64,000 bases of DNA from Caballeronia glathei (GTDB taxonomy: Bacteria; Pseudomonadota; Gammaproteobacteria; Burkholderiales; Burkholderiaceae): contig NZ_JFHC01000010.1 in the NCBI RefSeq assembly GCF_000698595.1, forward strand, positions 82,306-146,305, written 5' to 3'. A program made the translations under genes and the position numbers. The first letter of the stretch is position 1. Each line of letters starts with the position of its first letter. A model generated the notes under the pieces. It made no database searches and was not told the DNA's origin. It was given only the letters and a program-made list of their open reading frames with translations. This document shows, one piece after another, positions 12,737 through 23,182 of the stretch.

Positions 12737-13117
12737 GAGAAGTGACTGACTCGACTAAAATGAGAGGTACTGAAGCGCAAAAATGGGTGAAGGCGGCACG
12801 CTGCGCATAGCGCGGGGCGCGCCGGAAGCTCGAAGAGCCTGTAAAAACGGCAGGGCAGGCGGTACAACGCGGCCGATGTCCGGCCGTGCAGCTTTCCACG
12901 GCGGGGCGAGAGCGCGAAGCAGCGCGGTTCACCGCAGTTCATCGTAGTTCACAATAGCGCGCCGCCGCGGGAGGCACGCCAGGAAAGCCCTGATTCACCG
13001 ATCTCCACCGATGCCGGCCGTGGTCGCGCGATGCGGCGGCCGGCCGAATAAGTCGCGTATTATCCGCTAAAAGCCTTGCTTAATGCAGCAAGATTACGCA
13101 GCAAGAGTTCATTCTTA
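12737..13117. other. Intergenic region between yhbY and rlmE
   Basis: The 381 bases hold no credible gene. They contain three tandem 10-bp units at 12927-12956 (GTTCACCGCA, GTTCATCGTA, GTTCACAATA), and a TATTAT (13058-13063) that could be the -10 box of rlmE, without a clear -35. Open frames on the minus strand here have atypical composition and no ribosome binding site. Confidence 0.5.
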
Positions 13118-13780
13118 ATGGCAAAAAACCGCTTCAACCATTCGTGGCTGCACGACCACATCAACGATCCGTACGTGAAGCTCGCGCAGCGCGAGGGCTA
13201 CCGGGCGCGGGCCGCCTACAAGCTCAAGGAGATCGACGAGCAGGACAAGCTGATTCGCCCGGGGCAGGTGATCGTCGATCTCGGCTCGACGCCCGGAAGC
13301 TGGAGCCAGTACGCGCGCAACAAGCTCGCGCGGGGCTCGAAGCGCGACGCAGAGCGCGTGGGCGGCATCGACGGAACGATCATCGCGCTCGACATCCTGC
13401 CGATGGAGCCGATCGCCGACGTCACGTTCATCCAGGGCGACTTCCGCGAGGACGCCGTGCTGGAGCAGCTCGATGAAATCGTCGGCGAGCGTCAGGTGGA
13501 CCTTGTAATCTCCGACATGGCCCCCAACTTGTCCGGTGTGGCGAGTGCGGATGCGGCGCGAATCGAGCATTTATGCGATCTTGCGCTGGAGTTCTCACAG
13601 AACCATCTGAAACCGGATGGTGCCCTGTTAGTCAAAGTGTTTCACGGCAGCGGCTATAGCCAGATTGTCGAGAAATTCAAGCACCAATTCAAAATCGTCG
13701 CGCCGCGCAAGCCCAAGGCATCGCGTGACAAATCGTCCGAAACGTTTATTTTGGGCAGGCAGCTCAAGCATCCCGCCTGA
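13118..13780 (+). CDS. rlmE: 23S rRNA (uridine-2'-O-)-methyltransferase
   Basis: The 220-aa enzyme (also FtsJ/RrmJ) methylates the 2'-O of U2552 of 23S rRNA late in 50S assembly. The SAM site is [16 protein letters not shown] near residue 50, and catalytic residues lie in SDMAPNLSG (Asp) and [10 protein letters not shown] (Lys). The ATG at 13118 is chosen over an in-frame start at 13076 because it begins [14 protein letters not shown], the usual N-terminus, and gives the family length. ftsH follows, as in E. coli. Confidence 0.96.
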   Translation: MAKNRFNHSWLHDHINDPYVKLAQREGYRARAAYKLKEIDEQDKLIRPGQVIVDLGSTPGSWSQYARNKLARGSKRDAERVGGIDGTIIALDILPMEPIADVTFIQGDFREDAVLEQLDEIVGERQVDLVISDMAPNLSGVASADAARIEHLCDLALEFSQNHLKPDGALLVKVFHGSGYSQIVEKFKHQFKIVAPRKPKASRDKSSETFILGRQLKHPA

Positions 13781-13962
13781 GCTTGGGCAAACGGAATTGG
13801 CGAAATGCGGCCAATTTTCGTCGAATCTGCCAAAAAATCGGCCTCCGCTGCTATTTGCGCCGTCGTTAAACCTTATGGCAGGGGTTAGCGGACTGGATTA
13901 GAATGCTTTCGTGGTGCCGCAAGGCGTATGTAGGCGCCCGTCTATGAGTGAGGAGTGGTGCT

Positions 13963-15849
13963 TTGAACAACAATATGTTCTCTAAGGCAGCAGTGTGGCT
14001 CGTGATCGCACTGGTGCTGTTCACGGTGTTCAAGCAGTTCGATAAGCCCCGCGTCCAGGAAGGTGTGTCTTATTCGCAGTTCATGGACGACGCGAAGAAC
14101 GGCAAGGTCAAGACAGTCACCGTTCAGGGCCGCAATCTTACGGTCACTCCGGCAGATGGTCAGAAGTACCAGATCGTGTCGCCAGGCGACATCTGGATGG
14201 TGGGCGACCTGATGAAGTACGGCGTCCAGGTGAGCGGCAAGGCCGACGACGAACCCAACGCGCTCGTGTCTGCGCTGTATTACCTCGGGCCGACGATCCT
14301 GATCATCGGCTTCTGGTTCTACATGATGCGGCAGATGCAGGGGGGCGGCAAAGGCGGGGCGTTTTCGTTCGGCAAGTCGCGTGCGCGGCTGATCGACGAG
14401 AACAACAACGCGATCAATTTCACCGATGTCGCGGGCTGCGACGAGGCGAAGGAAGAGGTGTCCGAGCTCGTCGACTTCCTGCGCGATCCCCAGAAATTCC
14501 AGAAGCTCGGCGGGCGAATTCCGCGCGGCGTGCTGCTCGTCGGCCCTCCGGGTACCGGCAAGACGCTGCTTGCGCGGGCGATCGCCGGCGAGGCGAAGGT
14601 GCCGTTCTTCAGCATCTCGGGTTCTGACTTCGTCGAAATGTTCGTCGGCGTGGGCGCGGCCCGCGTGCGCGACATGTTCGAACAAGCGAAGAAGCATGCG
14701 CCGTGCATCGTGTTTATCGATGAAATCGACGCGGTCGGCCGTCATCGCGGCGCCGGCATGGGCGGCGGCAACGACGAACGCGAGCAGACGCTGAACCAGA
14801 TGCTCGTCGAAATGGACGGTTTCGAGGCGAATTCCGGCGTGATCGTGATTGCCGCGACGAACCGTTCCGACGTGCTCGACAAGGCGCTGCTGCGCCCGGG
14901 CCGTTTCGACCGCCAGGTGTATGTGGGCCTGCCGGATATTCGCGGCCGCGAACACATCATGAAGGTTCACCTGCGCAAGGTGCCGATTTCGAACGACGTC
15001 GATGCGTCGGTGATCGCTCGCGGCACGCCCGGCTTCTCGGGCGCCGATCTCGCGAACCTCGTGAACGAGGCGGCGCTCTTTGCCGCGCGTCGCGGCAAGC
15101 GGATCGTCGAAATGCAGGATTTCGAGGACGCGAAGGACAAGATCTTCATGGGTCCGGAGCGCAAGTCGGCAGTGATGCGCGAGGAAGAGCGGCGCAACAC
15201 GGCGTACCACGAGTCCGGGCACGCGGTGGTGGCGAAGCTTCTCCCGCACGCCGATCCGGTGCACAAGGTCACCATCATGCCGCGTGGCTGGGCGCTCGGC
15301 GTGACCTGGCAGTTGCCCGAGCATGACCGCGTGAATCTGTATCGCGACAAGATGCTCGAGGAAATCGCGATTCTGTTCGGCGGCCGCGCGGCGGAAGAAG
15401 TGTTCCTCAATTCGATGTCGACGGGTGCTTCCAACGACTTCGAGCGCGCGACCAAGATGGCGCGCGACATGGTGACGCGCTACGGCATGTCCGATGTGCT
15501 CGGCACGATGGTCTACGTCGATACGGAACAGGACGGCATGTTCGGCAAGCTCGCGTCGAAGACGGTGTCCGAGGCGACGCAGCAGAAGGTCGACGCCGAA
15601 ATCCGCCGGATTCTCGACGAGCAGTACGGGCTCGCCCGCAAGCTGCTCGAAGACAACCGCGACAAGGTCGAGGCCATGACGAAGGCGCTGCTCGAATGGG
15701 AAACCATCGACGCCGACCAGATCAGCGACATCATGGCGGGCCGCCCGCCGCGTCCGCCGAAAAATCTGCCGCCTCCTTCCGGCGATACGCCGCCGAGCGG
15801 CAACAGCGGCACGGAAGTGAAGCCGGGCAACGCAACCGCGCCTGCCTGA
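13963..15849 (+). CDS. ftsH: ATP-dependent zinc metalloprotease FtsH
   Basis: The 628-aa inner-membrane protease degrades misassembled membrane proteins and regulators. Two transmembrane helices (about residues 5-24 and 105-123) flank a small periplasmic domain. The AAA domain has Walker A GPPGTGKT, Walker [10 protein letters not shown] and the SRH region RPGRFDRQ. The protease domain has zinc motif HESGH near residue 415. The TTG at 13963 has AGGAG seven bases upstream (13951-13955) and gives the N-terminus [14 protein letters not shown]; a GTG at 13948 is the alternative. A strong terminator follows. Confidence 0.96.
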   Translation: MNNNMFSKAAVWLVIALVLFTVFKQFDKPRVQEGVSYSQFMDDAKNGKVKTVTVQGRNLTVTPADGQKYQIVSPGDIWMVGDLMKYGVQVSGKADDEPNALVSALYYLGPTILIIGFWFYMMRQMQGGGKGGAFSFGKSRARLIDENNNAINFTDVAGCDEAKEEVSELVDFLRDPQKFQKLGGRIPRGVLLVGPPGTGKTLLARAIAGEAKVPFFSISGSDFVEMFVGVGAARVRDMFEQAKKHAPCIVFIDEIDAVGRHRGAGMGGGNDEREQTLNQMLVEMDGFEANSGVIVIAATNRSDVLDKALLRPGRFDRQVYVGLPDIRGREHIMKVHLRKVPISNDVDASVIARGTPGFSGADLANLVNEAALFAARRGKRIVEMQDFEDAKDKIFMGPERKSAVMREEERRNTAYHESGHAVVAKLLPHADPVHKVTIMPRGWALGVTWQLPEHDRVNLYRDKMLEEIAILFGGRAAEEVFLNSMSTGASNDFERATKMARDMVTRYGMSDVLGTMVYVDTEQDGMFGKLASKTVSEATQQKVDAEIRRILDEQYGLARKLLEDNRDKVEAMTKALLEWETIDADQISDIMAGRPPRPPKNLPPPSGDTPPSGNSGTEVKPGNATAPA

Positions 15850-15869
15850 GTTTCACTCGATCCGAACAA

Positions 15870-15903
15870 GGGCTGGTGTGTTCCGCACACCGGCCCTTTT
15901 TTT
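15870..15903 (+). terminator. Rho-independent terminator after ftsH
   Basis: An 11-bp stem with one U-G pair (15870-15880 with 15886-15896) and a five-base loop is followed by seven T (15897-15903), 20 bases after the ftsH stop. Confidence 0.85.
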
Positions 15904-15956
15904 CATTCGTGGCCGCTCCGGCAGCCGGATTCTTCAACTCGTTCTTCTCGAATCGC

Positions 15957-16841
15957 TTGGACAAATCAACTTCGCAAACGGCCCAGCCCCAGCCGCTTCA
16001 ATGCGGGCGGTTCACGCTGACCTTCGAGCGGCCACTCGTCATGGGCATCCTGAACGTCACGCCGGACTCGTTTTCCGACGGCGGCCGCTATCTTTCGCGC
16101 GGCGACGCCCTGGCGCGCGCCGAGCAGATGCTCGCCGACGGCGCCGACATGATCGACATCGGCGGCGAGTCGACGCGGCCGGGATCGGTCCCGGTGCCGC
16201 TCGACGAGGAACTCGAACGCGTGATCCCGATCGTCGAGGCGCTGCGCACGGTCAACGTGCCGCTCTCGGTCGATACCTACAAGCCCGCCGTGATGCGCGC
16301 CGCGCTCGATGCCGGCGCCGACATGATCAACGACGTCTGGGGCCTGCGCCGCGAAGGCGCGCTCGACGCCGTCAAGGACAGCAATTGCGGCCTGTGCGTG
16401 ATGCACATGCTCGGCGAGCCGCAGACGATGCAGCTCCGCGAACCGGTTTATCAGGACGTCGTCGCCGAGGTGCGGGCGTTTTTCGAGGAACGCATCGATG
16501 CGCTGACCCGGGCCGGGATTTCCGGCGAGCGGATCTGCCTCGATCCGGGCTACGGATTCGGCAAGACCGAGGCGCACAACTACGCGCTCCTCGCCGGTCT
16601 TGCCGACACGCGGCCGGCCGGGACGCGCTTTTCGCTGCTCGCGGGGATGTCGCGCAAGTCGATGCTCGGCGCCGTCACCGGGCGCAAGACGGGTGAGCGC
16701 GTCGCGGCGGGCGTGGCCGCCGCGGTGTGCGCGGCGGAGCGGGGCGCGGTGATCATCCGCGTTCACGACGTCGCGCCCACGCTCGATGGTCTGAAGGTTT
16801 GGCAGGCAACAAAAGACGCCGGGCTTAGCAGGCATCATTAG
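15957..16841 (+). CDS. folP: Dihydropteroate synthase
   Basis: The enzyme joins p-aminobenzoate to dihydropterin pyrophosphate in folate synthesis and is the sulfonamide target. The family signatures are clear: MGILNVTPDSFSDGG, DMIDIGGESTRPG, SVDTYKP, MINDVWGL, and LDPGYGFGKT with the pterin-site residues. The start is uncertain: candidates are the TTG at 15957 (294 aa, used here) and a GTG at 15909 (310 aa), which directly abuts the ftsH terminator; neither has a good ribosome binding site. It sits between ftsH and glmM, the conserved order. Confidence 0.9.
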   Translation: MDKSTSQTAQPQPLQCGRFTLTFERPLVMGILNVTPDSFSDGGRYLSRGDALARAEQMLADGADMIDIGGESTRPGSVPVPLDEELERVIPIVEALRTVNVPLSVDTYKPAVMRAALDAGADMINDVWGLRREGALDAVKDSNCGLCVMHMLGEPQTMQLREPVYQDVVAEVRAFFEERIDALTRAGISGERICLDPGYGFGKTEAHNYALLAGLADTRPAGTRFSLLAGMSRKSMLGAVTGRKTGERVAAGVAAAVCAAERGAVIIRVHDVAPTLDGLKVWQATKDAGLSRHH

Positions 16842-16962
16842 CGGGCGCCGATCCACGGGAATCGGCAGGCAGAACACGGCGCGTGCGCGCGCGCCGTCCT
16901 TATAAATAAGTCGCAGGCACACAACACGCGCCTTCACGCCTGCGAGGGAGGGTCACCCAACA

Positions 16963-18318
16963 ATGGCACGTCGATATTTTGGAACGGATGGTATTCGGGG
17001 GAAGGTCGGCGAGGCGCCGATCACGCCGGATTTCGTGCTGAGGCTCGGCTACGCGGCCGGCAAGGTGCTCGCGGGCGCCGACCGCTGGCAAAGCAAGGGT
17101 CGTCCGACGGTGCTGATCGGCAAGGACACGCGCGTTTCGGGCTACATGCTCGAAGCCGCGCTGGAATCGGGTTTTGCGGCGGCGGGCGTCGACGTCATGC
17201 TGGCCGGCCCGATGCCCACGCCCGGCATCGCCTATCTGACGCGCGCGCTGCGGCTCGCGGCGGGCGTCGTGATCAGCGCGTCGCACAATCCCTACGACGA
17301 CAACGGCATCAAATTCTTCTCCGCCGACGGCAACAAGCTGCCGGACGACGTGGAACTCGAAATCGAGGCGCAACTCGATGAACCGCTTGCCTGCGCGCCC
17401 TCGGAGCGGCTCGGCAAGGCGCGACGGCTGGATGACGCGGGCGGCCGCTACATCGAATTCTGCAAGAGCACGTTCCCGGCGAGCTTCGACTTGCGCGGCC
17501 TGAAGCTCGTCCTGGATTGCGCGCACGGCGCCGCGTACGACGTCGGGCCGCACGTGTTCCACGAACTGGGCGCCGAAGTAATCCCGATCGGCGTGTCGCC
17601 GAACGGCTTCAATATCAACGACGGCGTCGGCGCCACCGCGCCCGACGCGCTCGTGCGCGCGGTGCGCGAGAACGGCGCGGATCTCGGCATCGCGCTCGAC
17701 GGCGACGCGGACCGCCTGCAGGTGGTCGATTCGTCGGGGCGTCTTTTCAACGGCGACGAACTGCTCTACGTGCTGGTAAAGGACCGCATCGCCACCGACG
17801 GCAAGGTGGAAGGCGCCGTCGGCACGCTGATGACCAACATGGCCGTCGAAGTCGCGCTGAAGGAGGCGGGCGTGAAGTTCGTGCGCGCGGCGGTCGGCGA
17901 CCGCTACGTGCTGGAGAAGCTGCGCGAACACGGCTGGCAGCTCGGCGCGGAAGGCTCGGGCCACATTCTGTCGCTCGACCGCCATTCCACCGGCGACGGC
18001 ATCGTCTCGGCGCTGCTCGTCCTGGCGGCATTGAAGCGCAGCGGCAAGTCGCTCGCGCAACTGCTCGACGGCGTGAAGCTTTTTCCGCAGAAGCTGATCA
18101 ACGTGCGCATGAGCCCGGGCGCCGACTGGAAGAGCAGCGACGCGATCAAAGCCGCGATCGCGCAGGCGGAGCGCTCGCTCGAACCGAATGGCCGGGTGCT
18201 GATCCGCGCGTCGGGCACGGAGCCGGTGCTTCGGGTGATGGTCGAGGCGGCCGCCGAAAAGGACGCGGTTCGGCACGCGGAAACGATTGCGCAGGTGGTA
18301 AAGAGCGCGACTTCGTAA
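16963..18318 (+). CDS. glmM: Phosphoglucosamine mutase
   Basis: The 451-aa enzyme converts glucosamine-6-phosphate to glucosamine-1-phosphate for UDP-GlcNAc, feeding peptidoglycan and lipopolysaccharide. It starts [13 protein letters not shown], has the active serine in [13 protein letters not shown] near residue 100, the metal loop ALDGDADR near residue 245, and the sugar-binding GSGH and phosphate-binding [12 protein letters not shown] motifs. Length is standard. An inverted repeat (16876-16883 with 16890-16897) lies in the gap after folP, and a strong terminator follows the gene. Confidence 0.97.
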   Translation: MARRYFGTDGIRGKVGEAPITPDFVLRLGYAAGKVLAGADRWQSKGRPTVLIGKDTRVSGYMLEAALESGFAAAGVDVMLAGPMPTPGIAYLTRALRLAAGVVISASHNPYDDNGIKFFSADGNKLPDDVELEIEAQLDEPLACAPSERLGKARRLDDAGGRYIEFCKSTFPASFDLRGLKLVLDCAHGAAYDVGPHVFHELGAEVIPIGVSPNGFNINDGVGATAPDALVRAVRENGADLGIALDGDADRLQVVDSSGRLFNGDELLYVLVKDRIATDGKVEGAVGTLMTNMAVEVALKEAGVKFVRAAVGDRYVLEKLREHGWQLGAEGSGHILSLDRHSTGDGIVSALLVLAALKRSGKSLAQLLDGVKLFPQKLINVRMSPGADWKSSDAIKAAIAQAERSLEPNGRVLIRASGTEPVLRVMVEAAAEKDAVRHAETIAQVVKSATS

Positions 18319-18338
18319 GCATTTTGCGAATTAGGCGG

Positions 18339-18364
18339 AAGCGGGCTACGGCCCGCTTTTTTTT
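18339..18364 (+). terminator. Rho-independent terminator after glmM
   Basis: A perfect 8-bp stem (18339-18346 with 18351-18358), a four-base TACG loop and eight T isolate glmM from the pst operon. Confidence 0.88.
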
Positions 18365-18429
18365 CGCCTTCAGGAGACAATTCATCTGCTTTCATGAGTG
18401 TAAGAGGAATGACACGCGAGCTTCACGGA

Positions 18430-18463
18430 GAGTCACATTACTGTCACAGACAGTGCCTATGCT
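18430..18463 (+). promoter_or_regulatory. Pho box and -10 of the pstS promoter
   Basis: GAGTCAC (18430-18436) and CTGTCAC (18441-18447) are 7-bp direct repeats separated by four bases, the layout of a PhoB binding site (consensus CTGTCAT-N4-CTGTCAT). Ten bases after the second repeat lies TATGCT (18458-18463), a good -10. PhoB-dependent promoters use the Pho box in place of a -35, as seen here. PhoB is encoded 4.7 kb downstream. Confidence 0.75.
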
Positions 18464-18502
18464 TCGCCTTGTCGTGTCATCCGCTCACAACCTGGAGGTC
18501 TC

Positions 18503-19534
18503 ATGAAATTGATGCAAACCGCGCTGGCTGGCGTAATTGGCGCCCTGTTCGCCATCTCTGCGCAAGCAGCCGATATCACCGGCGCGGGCAGTACCTTCGC
18601 AGCACCGATCTATACGAAATGGGCGGACGCCTACCAGAAAACGGGCGGCGGCAAGGTCAACTACCAGGGCATCGGCTCGTCGGGCGGGATCAAGCAGATC
18701 ATCGCCAAGACGGTTGATTTCGCAGGTTCCGACGCCCCGCTGAAGGACGACGAACTCGCCAAGGAAGGCCTGTTCCAGTTCCCGACGGTGGTCGGCGGCG
18801 TGGTGCCGGTGATCAACGTGCCGGGCGTGAAGGCCGGTGAAGTGACGCTGTCGGGCGAACTGCTCGGTGACATCTACCTCGGCAAGATCAAGAAGTGGAA
18901 CGACCCGGCGATCGCCGCGCTGAACCCGAAGGTCAAGCTGCCGGATACGGACATCGCCGTGGTGCGCCGCGCCGACGGTTCGGGCACGAGCTTCATCTGG
19001 ACGAACTACCTGTCGAAGGTGAACCCGGAGTGGAAGTCGAAGGTCGGTGAAGGTTCGACGGTCAACTGGCCGACGGGGACGGGCGGCAAGGGCAACGACG
19101 GCGTCGCCGCCTTCGTCCAGCGCCTGCCGGGTGCGATCGGCTACGTGGAATGGGCGTACGCCAAGCAGAACAAGATGACCTACGTCGACCTGAAGAACGC
19201 GGCAGGCACGGTGGTCGAGCCGAAGACGGAGACGTTCAAGGCCGCTGCAGCGGGCGCGGACTGGTCGAAGTCGTTCTACCAGATCCTGACGAACGAGTCG
19301 GGCAAGAACGCATGGCCGATCGTCGGCGCGACGTTCGTTCTGCTGCACGCAACGCAGGAAAAGGCGCCGCAAGGCACCGAAACGCTGAAGTTCTTCGACT
19401 GGGCGTTCAAGAACGGCGGCCAGGCTGCCAACGACCTGGACTACATCTCGCTGCCGGAATCGGTCGTTGCCGAAATCCGCACGCAATGGAAGGCGAAGGT
19501 CAAGGACGCGTCGGGCAAGCCGGTTGCACAGTAA
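18503..19534 (+). CDS. pstS: Phosphate ABC transporter, substrate-binding protein
   Basis: The 343-aa periplasmic protein captures inorganic phosphate for the PstCAB importer. It has a Sec signal peptide cut after AISAQA (about residue 22) and the family segments [34 protein letters not shown] and [10 protein letters not shown], which form the phosphate site. GGAGGT lies four bases before the ATG. It is the first gene of the pstSCAB-phoU-phoBR run behind a Pho box, so it should be the most strongly expressed; a hairpin separates it from pstC. Confidence 0.97.
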   Translation: MKLMQTALAGVIGALFAISAQAADITGAGSTFAAPIYTKWADAYQKTGGGKVNYQGIGSSGGIKQIIAKTVDFAGSDAPLKDDELAKEGLFQFPTVVGGVVPVINVPGVKAGEVTLSGELLGDIYLGKIKKWNDPAIAALNPKVKLPDTDIAVVRRADGSGTSFIWTNYLSKVNPEWKSKVGEGSTVNWPTGTGGKGNDGVAAFVQRLPGAIGYVEWAYAKQNKMTYVDLKNAAGTVVEPKTETFKAAAAGADWSKSFYQILTNESGKNAWPIVGATFVLLHATQEKAPQGTETLKFFDWAFKNGGQAANDLDYISLPESVVAEIRTQWKAKVKDASGKPVAQ

Positions 19535-19589
19535 GTGATGTCTGAAACTGTCCTAAGCTGTTAAGACTGGACAGCAGTTGCACGTTTCG

Positions 19590-19611
19590 CCGCGCGGCAG
19601 GTGCCGCGCGG
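19590..19611 (+). other. Intercistronic hairpin between pstS and pstC
   Basis: A perfect 9-bp GC-only stem (CCGCGCGGC at 19590-19598 with its complement at 19603-19611, AGGT loop) lies 17 bases before pstC; a weaker CTGTCC/GGACAG pair (19548-19574) precedes it. There is no T-run. Such a structure can protect pstS mRNA or reduce read-through. Confidence 0.5.
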
Positions 19612-19628
19612 CCTGACCCAAGGTTCCC

Positions 19629-20612
19629 ATGTCGGACATCAATCTAGCGTCGACTCCGCCTGCGAGCGGCACGCAACGTGCCCCGGGCCGTCTCGGCGAC
19701 ATCGTTTTCGGCGGCGTGACGCGGCTTGCGGCCGTCGTCACGCTGCTTTTGCTTGGCGGCATCATCGTGTCGCTGCTTGTCGCCTCGCTGCCGACGATCG
19801 AGAAGTTCGGCCTGAGCTTCCTCTGGCGCGCGGAGTGGGATCCACCCTCTGAAAGCTTCGGCGCGCTCGTGCCGATCTACGGCACCATCGCGACGTCGAT
19901 CATCGCGCTCCTGATCGCCGTGCCGGTGAGTTTCGGCATCGCGCTGTTTCTCACCGAACTGGCGCCCGCCTGGCTGCGCCGGCCGCTCGGCGTCGCGATC
20001 GAATTGCTGGCGGCGATTCCGTCGATCGTCTATGGCATGTGGGGCCTGCTCGTCTTCGCCCCCATTTTCGCCACCTATTTTGAAAAGCCGCTCGGCGCGC
20101 TGCTCGGCGACGTCTGGCTGATCGGACGCTTTTTTCAGGGCCCGCCGATCGGCATCGGCATTCTGTGCGCGGGCGTCATTCTCGCGATCATGATCATTCC
20201 CTACATCGCGGCGGTGATGCGTGACGTGTTCGAGGTCACGCCCGTGCTGCTGAAGGAGTCGGCATACGGCATCGGCTGCACGACCTGGGAAGTGATGTGG
20301 CGCATCGTGCTGCCGTACACCCGAACGGGCGTGATCGGCGGGGTGATGCTTGGCCTCGGCCGCGCACTCGGCGAGACGATGGCAGTGACGTTCGTGATCG
20401 GCAACACCAACCTGCTCGACAATGTGTCGCTCTTTTCACCCGGCAACAGCATCACGTCGGCGCTCGCCAACGAATTCGCCGAGGCGGGCCCGGGCCTGCA
20501 CACGTCCGCGCTGATGGAACTCGGCCTCATTCTCTTCGTGATCACGTTCTTCGTGCTGGCCCTGTCGAAACTCATGCTGCTTCGCCTCGAAAAAGGGGAG
20601 GGCGCCAAGTGA
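19629..20612 (+). CDS. pstC: Phosphate ABC transporter, permease PstC
   Basis: The 327-aa inner-membrane permease forms the phosphate channel with PstA. It shows six or so hydrophobic segments and the family EAA-type loop that contacts the ATPase (ALGCT-like region [22 protein letters not shown], near residue 220). [12 protein letters not shown] and the G-R-A-L-G-E-T segment are typical of PstC. Its TGA overlaps the GTG of pstA, giving translational coupling. Confidence 0.95.
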   Translation: MSDINLASTPPASGTQRAPGRLGDIVFGGVTRLAAVVTLLLLGGIIVSLLVASLPTIEKFGLSFLWRAEWDPPSESFGALVPIYGTIATSIIALLIAVPVSFGIALFLTELAPAWLRRPLGVAIELLAAIPSIVYGMWGLLVFAPIFATYFEKPLGALLGDVWLIGRFFQGPPIGIGILCAGVILAIMIIPYIAAVMRDVFEVTPVLLKESAYGIGCTTWEVMWRIVLPYTRTGVIGGVMLGLGRALGETMAVTFVIGNTNLLDNVSLFSPGNSITSALANEFAEAGPGLHTSALMELGLILFVITFFVLALSKLMLLRLEKGEGAK

Positions 20613-21490
20613 GCCAGCCCGCATTCATCGAAAACGATCGCAGCGAAGCGACGCGCATCAAACTTCAGCGCCGGCGCCGCGGCACCAACGCGCTCGCGCT
20701 GACGCTCTCGCTCGCGGCGATGGCGTTCGGCCTGCTGTGGCTCGTGTGGATTCTCTTCACGACGCTCAAGCTCGGCATCGGCGGCCTGTCGATCGATCTC
20801 TTCACGCAGTCCACGCCGCCCCCGAACACCGATGGCGGCGGTCTTGCCAACGCGATCGTCGGCAGCCTGATGCTCGTCTTGCTCGCGACGTTCATCGGCA
20901 CGCCGCTCGGCATCCTCGCGGGCGTGTACCTTGCGGAATACGGCCAGAAGGGCTGGCTCGCGAACGTGACGCGCTTCATCAACGACATCCTGCTGTCAGC
21001 GCCGTCGATCGTCGTCGGCCTGTTCGTGTATGCGCTCGTGGTGGCGAAGATGGGGCGCTTTTCCGGCTGGGCCGGCGTGATCGCGCTCGCGCTCCTGCAG
21101 ATCCCGATCGTGATCCGCACGACCGAGAACATGCTGAAGCTCGTGCCCAACGCGCTGCGCGAAGCCGCGTTCGCGCTCGGCACGCCGAAGTGGAAGATGG
21201 TGCTGTCGATCACGCTGAAGGCGTCGGTCGGCGGCATCGTGACGGGCGTGCTGCTCGCCGTGGCGCGCATTGCCGGCGAAACGGCGCCGCTGCTCTTCAC
21301 GGCGCTCTCGAACCAGTTCTTCTCGTGGGACATGAACCAGCCGGTCGCGAACCTTCCGGTCACGATCTACAAGTTCGCGATGAGCCCGTTTCCGCAGTGG
21401 CAGGCGCTCGCGTGGGCCGGCGTGTTCCTCATTACGCTCGGCGTGCTCGGACTGAACATCCTTGCGCGCACGATCATTTCGAAAAAATAA
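20609..21490 (+). CDS. pstA: Phosphate ABC transporter, permease PstA
   Basis: The 293-aa permease partners PstC. Hydrophobic segments run through the protein after a basic cytoplasmic N-terminus (KLQRRRRG), and the ATPase-contact loop is [16 protein letters not shown] near residue 185, followed by [12 protein letters not shown]. The start is a GTG at 20609 that overlaps the pstC stop by four bases, with GGGGAGG about nine bases upstream. The frame is open further upstream but only as the shadow of pstC. Confidence 0.95.
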   Translation: MSQPAFIENDRSEATRIKLQRRRRGTNALALTLSLAAMAFGLLWLVWILFTTLKLGIGGLSIDLFTQSTPPPNTDGGGLANAIVGSLMLVLLATFIGTPLGILAGVYLAEYGQKGWLANVTRFINDILLSAPSIVVGLFVYALVVAKMGRFSGWAGVIALALLQIPIVIRTTENMLKLVPNALREAAFALGTPKWKMVLSITLKASVGGIVTGVLLAVARIAGETAPLLFTALSNQFFSWDMNQPVANLPVTIYKFAMSPFPQWQALAWAGVFLITLGVLGLNILARTIISKK

Positions 21491-21504
21491 GGTGGAGTGA
21501 TTCC

Positions 21505-22407
21505 ATGAATATGGTTGAAAGTGGTGTCAGTCGCCTGGATGCAAGCACGGGCGATCGCACGGTGGAAGACAAGGCCAGCACGGGCACGACGGAACGCGGC
21601 CCGCTGCCGGGCAGCATCAAGCCCGCGCACAGCGCGAAGCCCGCCGATTCGATGAAGCCGAAGATCGAGGTAAACGATCTCAACTTCTTCTACGGCAAGT
21701 ACCACGCGCTGAAGAACATCAATCTTCGTATTCCCGAGAAGAAGGTGACGGCGTTCATCGGTCCGTCGGGCTGCGGCAAGTCCACGCTCCTGCGCACCTT
21801 CAACAAGATGTACGCGCTCTATCCGGAGCAGCGCGCCGAGGGTGAAATCCTGATGGACGGCGAGAACCTGCTCGACACGCGCCGCGACATTTCGCTGCTG
21901 CGCGCGCGCGTCGGCATGGTGTTCCAGAAGCCGACGCCGTTTCCGATGTCGATCTACGACAACATCGCGTTCGGCGTGAAGATGTTCGAGCAGCTCTCGC
22001 GCTCGGAGATGGACGACCGCGTCGAGTGGGCGCTCACCAAGGCCGCGCTCTGGAACGAAGTGAAGGACAAGCTGCAGCAAAGCGGCTATGGCCTGTCGGG
22101 CGGACAGCAGCAGCGCCTGTGCATCGCGCGCGGCATCGCCATCCGGCCGGAAGTACTGCTGCTCGACGAACCGTGCTCCGCGCTCGACCCGATTTCCACG
22201 GGCCGCATCGAGGAACTCATCGCCGAGCTGAAGAGCGACTACACGGTAGTGATCGTCACGCATAACATGCAGCAGGCCGCACGCTGTTCGGACTACACTG
22301 CCTATATGTACCTTGGCGAGCTGATCGAGTTTGGCGACACCGAAAAGATCTTCATCAAGCCCGCCCGCAAGGAAACGGAAGACTACATCACGGGCCGGTT
22401 TGGCTAA
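21505..22407 (+). CDS. pstB: Phosphate ABC transporter, ATP-binding protein
   Basis: The 300-aa ATPase energises phosphate uptake and takes part with PhoU in PhoR signalling. It has Walker [10 protein letters not shown], the Q-loop [16 protein letters not shown], signature [13 protein letters not shown], Walker B VLLLDEP and the switch His in VIVTHN. Before the ATPase core lies an unusual hydrophilic extension of about 50 residues, which makes it longer than the 257-aa E. coli protein. GGTGGAG precedes the ATG at 21505 by seven bases. Confidence 0.96.
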   Translation: MNMVESGVSRLDASTGDRTVEDKASTGTTERGPLPGSIKPAHSAKPADSMKPKIEVNDLNFFYGKYHALKNINLRIPEKKVTAFIGPSGCGKSTLLRTFNKMYALYPEQRAEGEILMDGENLLDTRRDISLLRARVGMVFQKPTPFPMSIYDNIAFGVKMFEQLSRSEMDDRVEWALTKAALWNEVKDKLQQSGYGLSGGQQQRLCIARGIAIRPEVLLLDEPCSALDPISTGRIEELIAELKSDYTVVIVTHNMQQAARCSDYTAYMYLGELIEFGDTEKIFIKPARKETEDYITGRFG

Positions 22408-22443
22408 GCCGCGGGCAAGAGAAAAGGGACTACAGGAGCACAC

Positions 22444-23148
22444 ATGTCCGATAAACATCTGTCAAGCCAGTTCGACGCCGATCTGAACGCGGTGTCGTCG
22501 AAAGTGCTGGAAATGGGCGGCCTCGTCGAGTCGCAGATCATCAACGCGATGCAGGCGCTCAACACGTTCGACATCGGGATCGCCGACCAGGTGATCGCAG
22601 CCGAAGTGCGGCTGAACACGATGGAAGTCGAGATCGACGAAGAGTGCAGCAACATCATCGCGCGCCGCCAGCCGGCCGCGCGCGACCTGCGCCTGCTGAT
22701 GGCGATCTCGAAGACGATCACGAACCTCGAGCGCGCCGGCGACGAAGCCGAGAAGATCGCGAAGCGCGTGAAGCGCATCAACGAGGACGGCGCGGGCCGC
22801 ACGGTGAACATCGCCGAGATCAAGCTTTCGGGCGAGATGGCGGTGACGATCCTGCGCCGGGCGCTCGACGCGTTCGCGCGCCTCGACACCGTTGCCGCCG
22901 CGCAGATCGTGCGCGACGACAAGGCGATCGACGACGAATTCCGCGCCTTCGTGCGCAAGCTCGTTACCTACATGATGGAAGACCCGCGCACGATCTCGGC
23001 GGGCCTCGACTATCTGTTCATCGCGAAGGCCGTCGAGCGTATCGGCGACCACGCGAAGAACATCGCCGAATTCATCATCTACATCGTCAAGGGAACGGAC
23101 GTGCGTCACGTGTCGCGCGACCAGCTCGAGCGCGAAGCGCTCAGTTAA
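22444..23148 (+). CDS. phoU: Phosphate signalling regulator PhoU
   Basis: The 234-aa cytoplasmic helical protein links the Pst transporter to PhoR and keeps the Pho response off when phosphate is plentiful. Two PhoU repeats, each a three-helix bundle, are recognisable from the metal-binding motif ERAGDEAEKIAKR near residue 100 and its counterpart ERIGDHAKNIAEF near residue 195. It lies 36 bases after pstB and 34 before phoB, inside the same run of genes. Confidence 0.96.
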   Translation: MSDKHLSSQFDADLNAVSSKVLEMGGLVESQIINAMQALNTFDIGIADQVIAAEVRLNTMEVEIDEECSNIIARRQPAARDLRLLMAISKTITNLERAGDEAEKIAKRVKRINEDGAGRTVNIAEIKLSGEMAVTILRRALDAFARLDTVAAAQIVRDDKAIDDEFRAFVRKLVTYMMEDPRTISAGLDYLFIAKAVERIGDHAKNIAEFIIYIVKGTDVRHVSRDQLEREALS

Positions 23149-23182
23149 TTCCCACCCAAGCAAAAAGGTCACAGAGGTGCCG

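Noticed and set aside
12640..12942. Minus-strand frame of 100 codons upstream of yhbY
   Set aside because: Arg/Cys/Leu-rich translation, overlap with the yhbY start in another frame, and no initiation signals.
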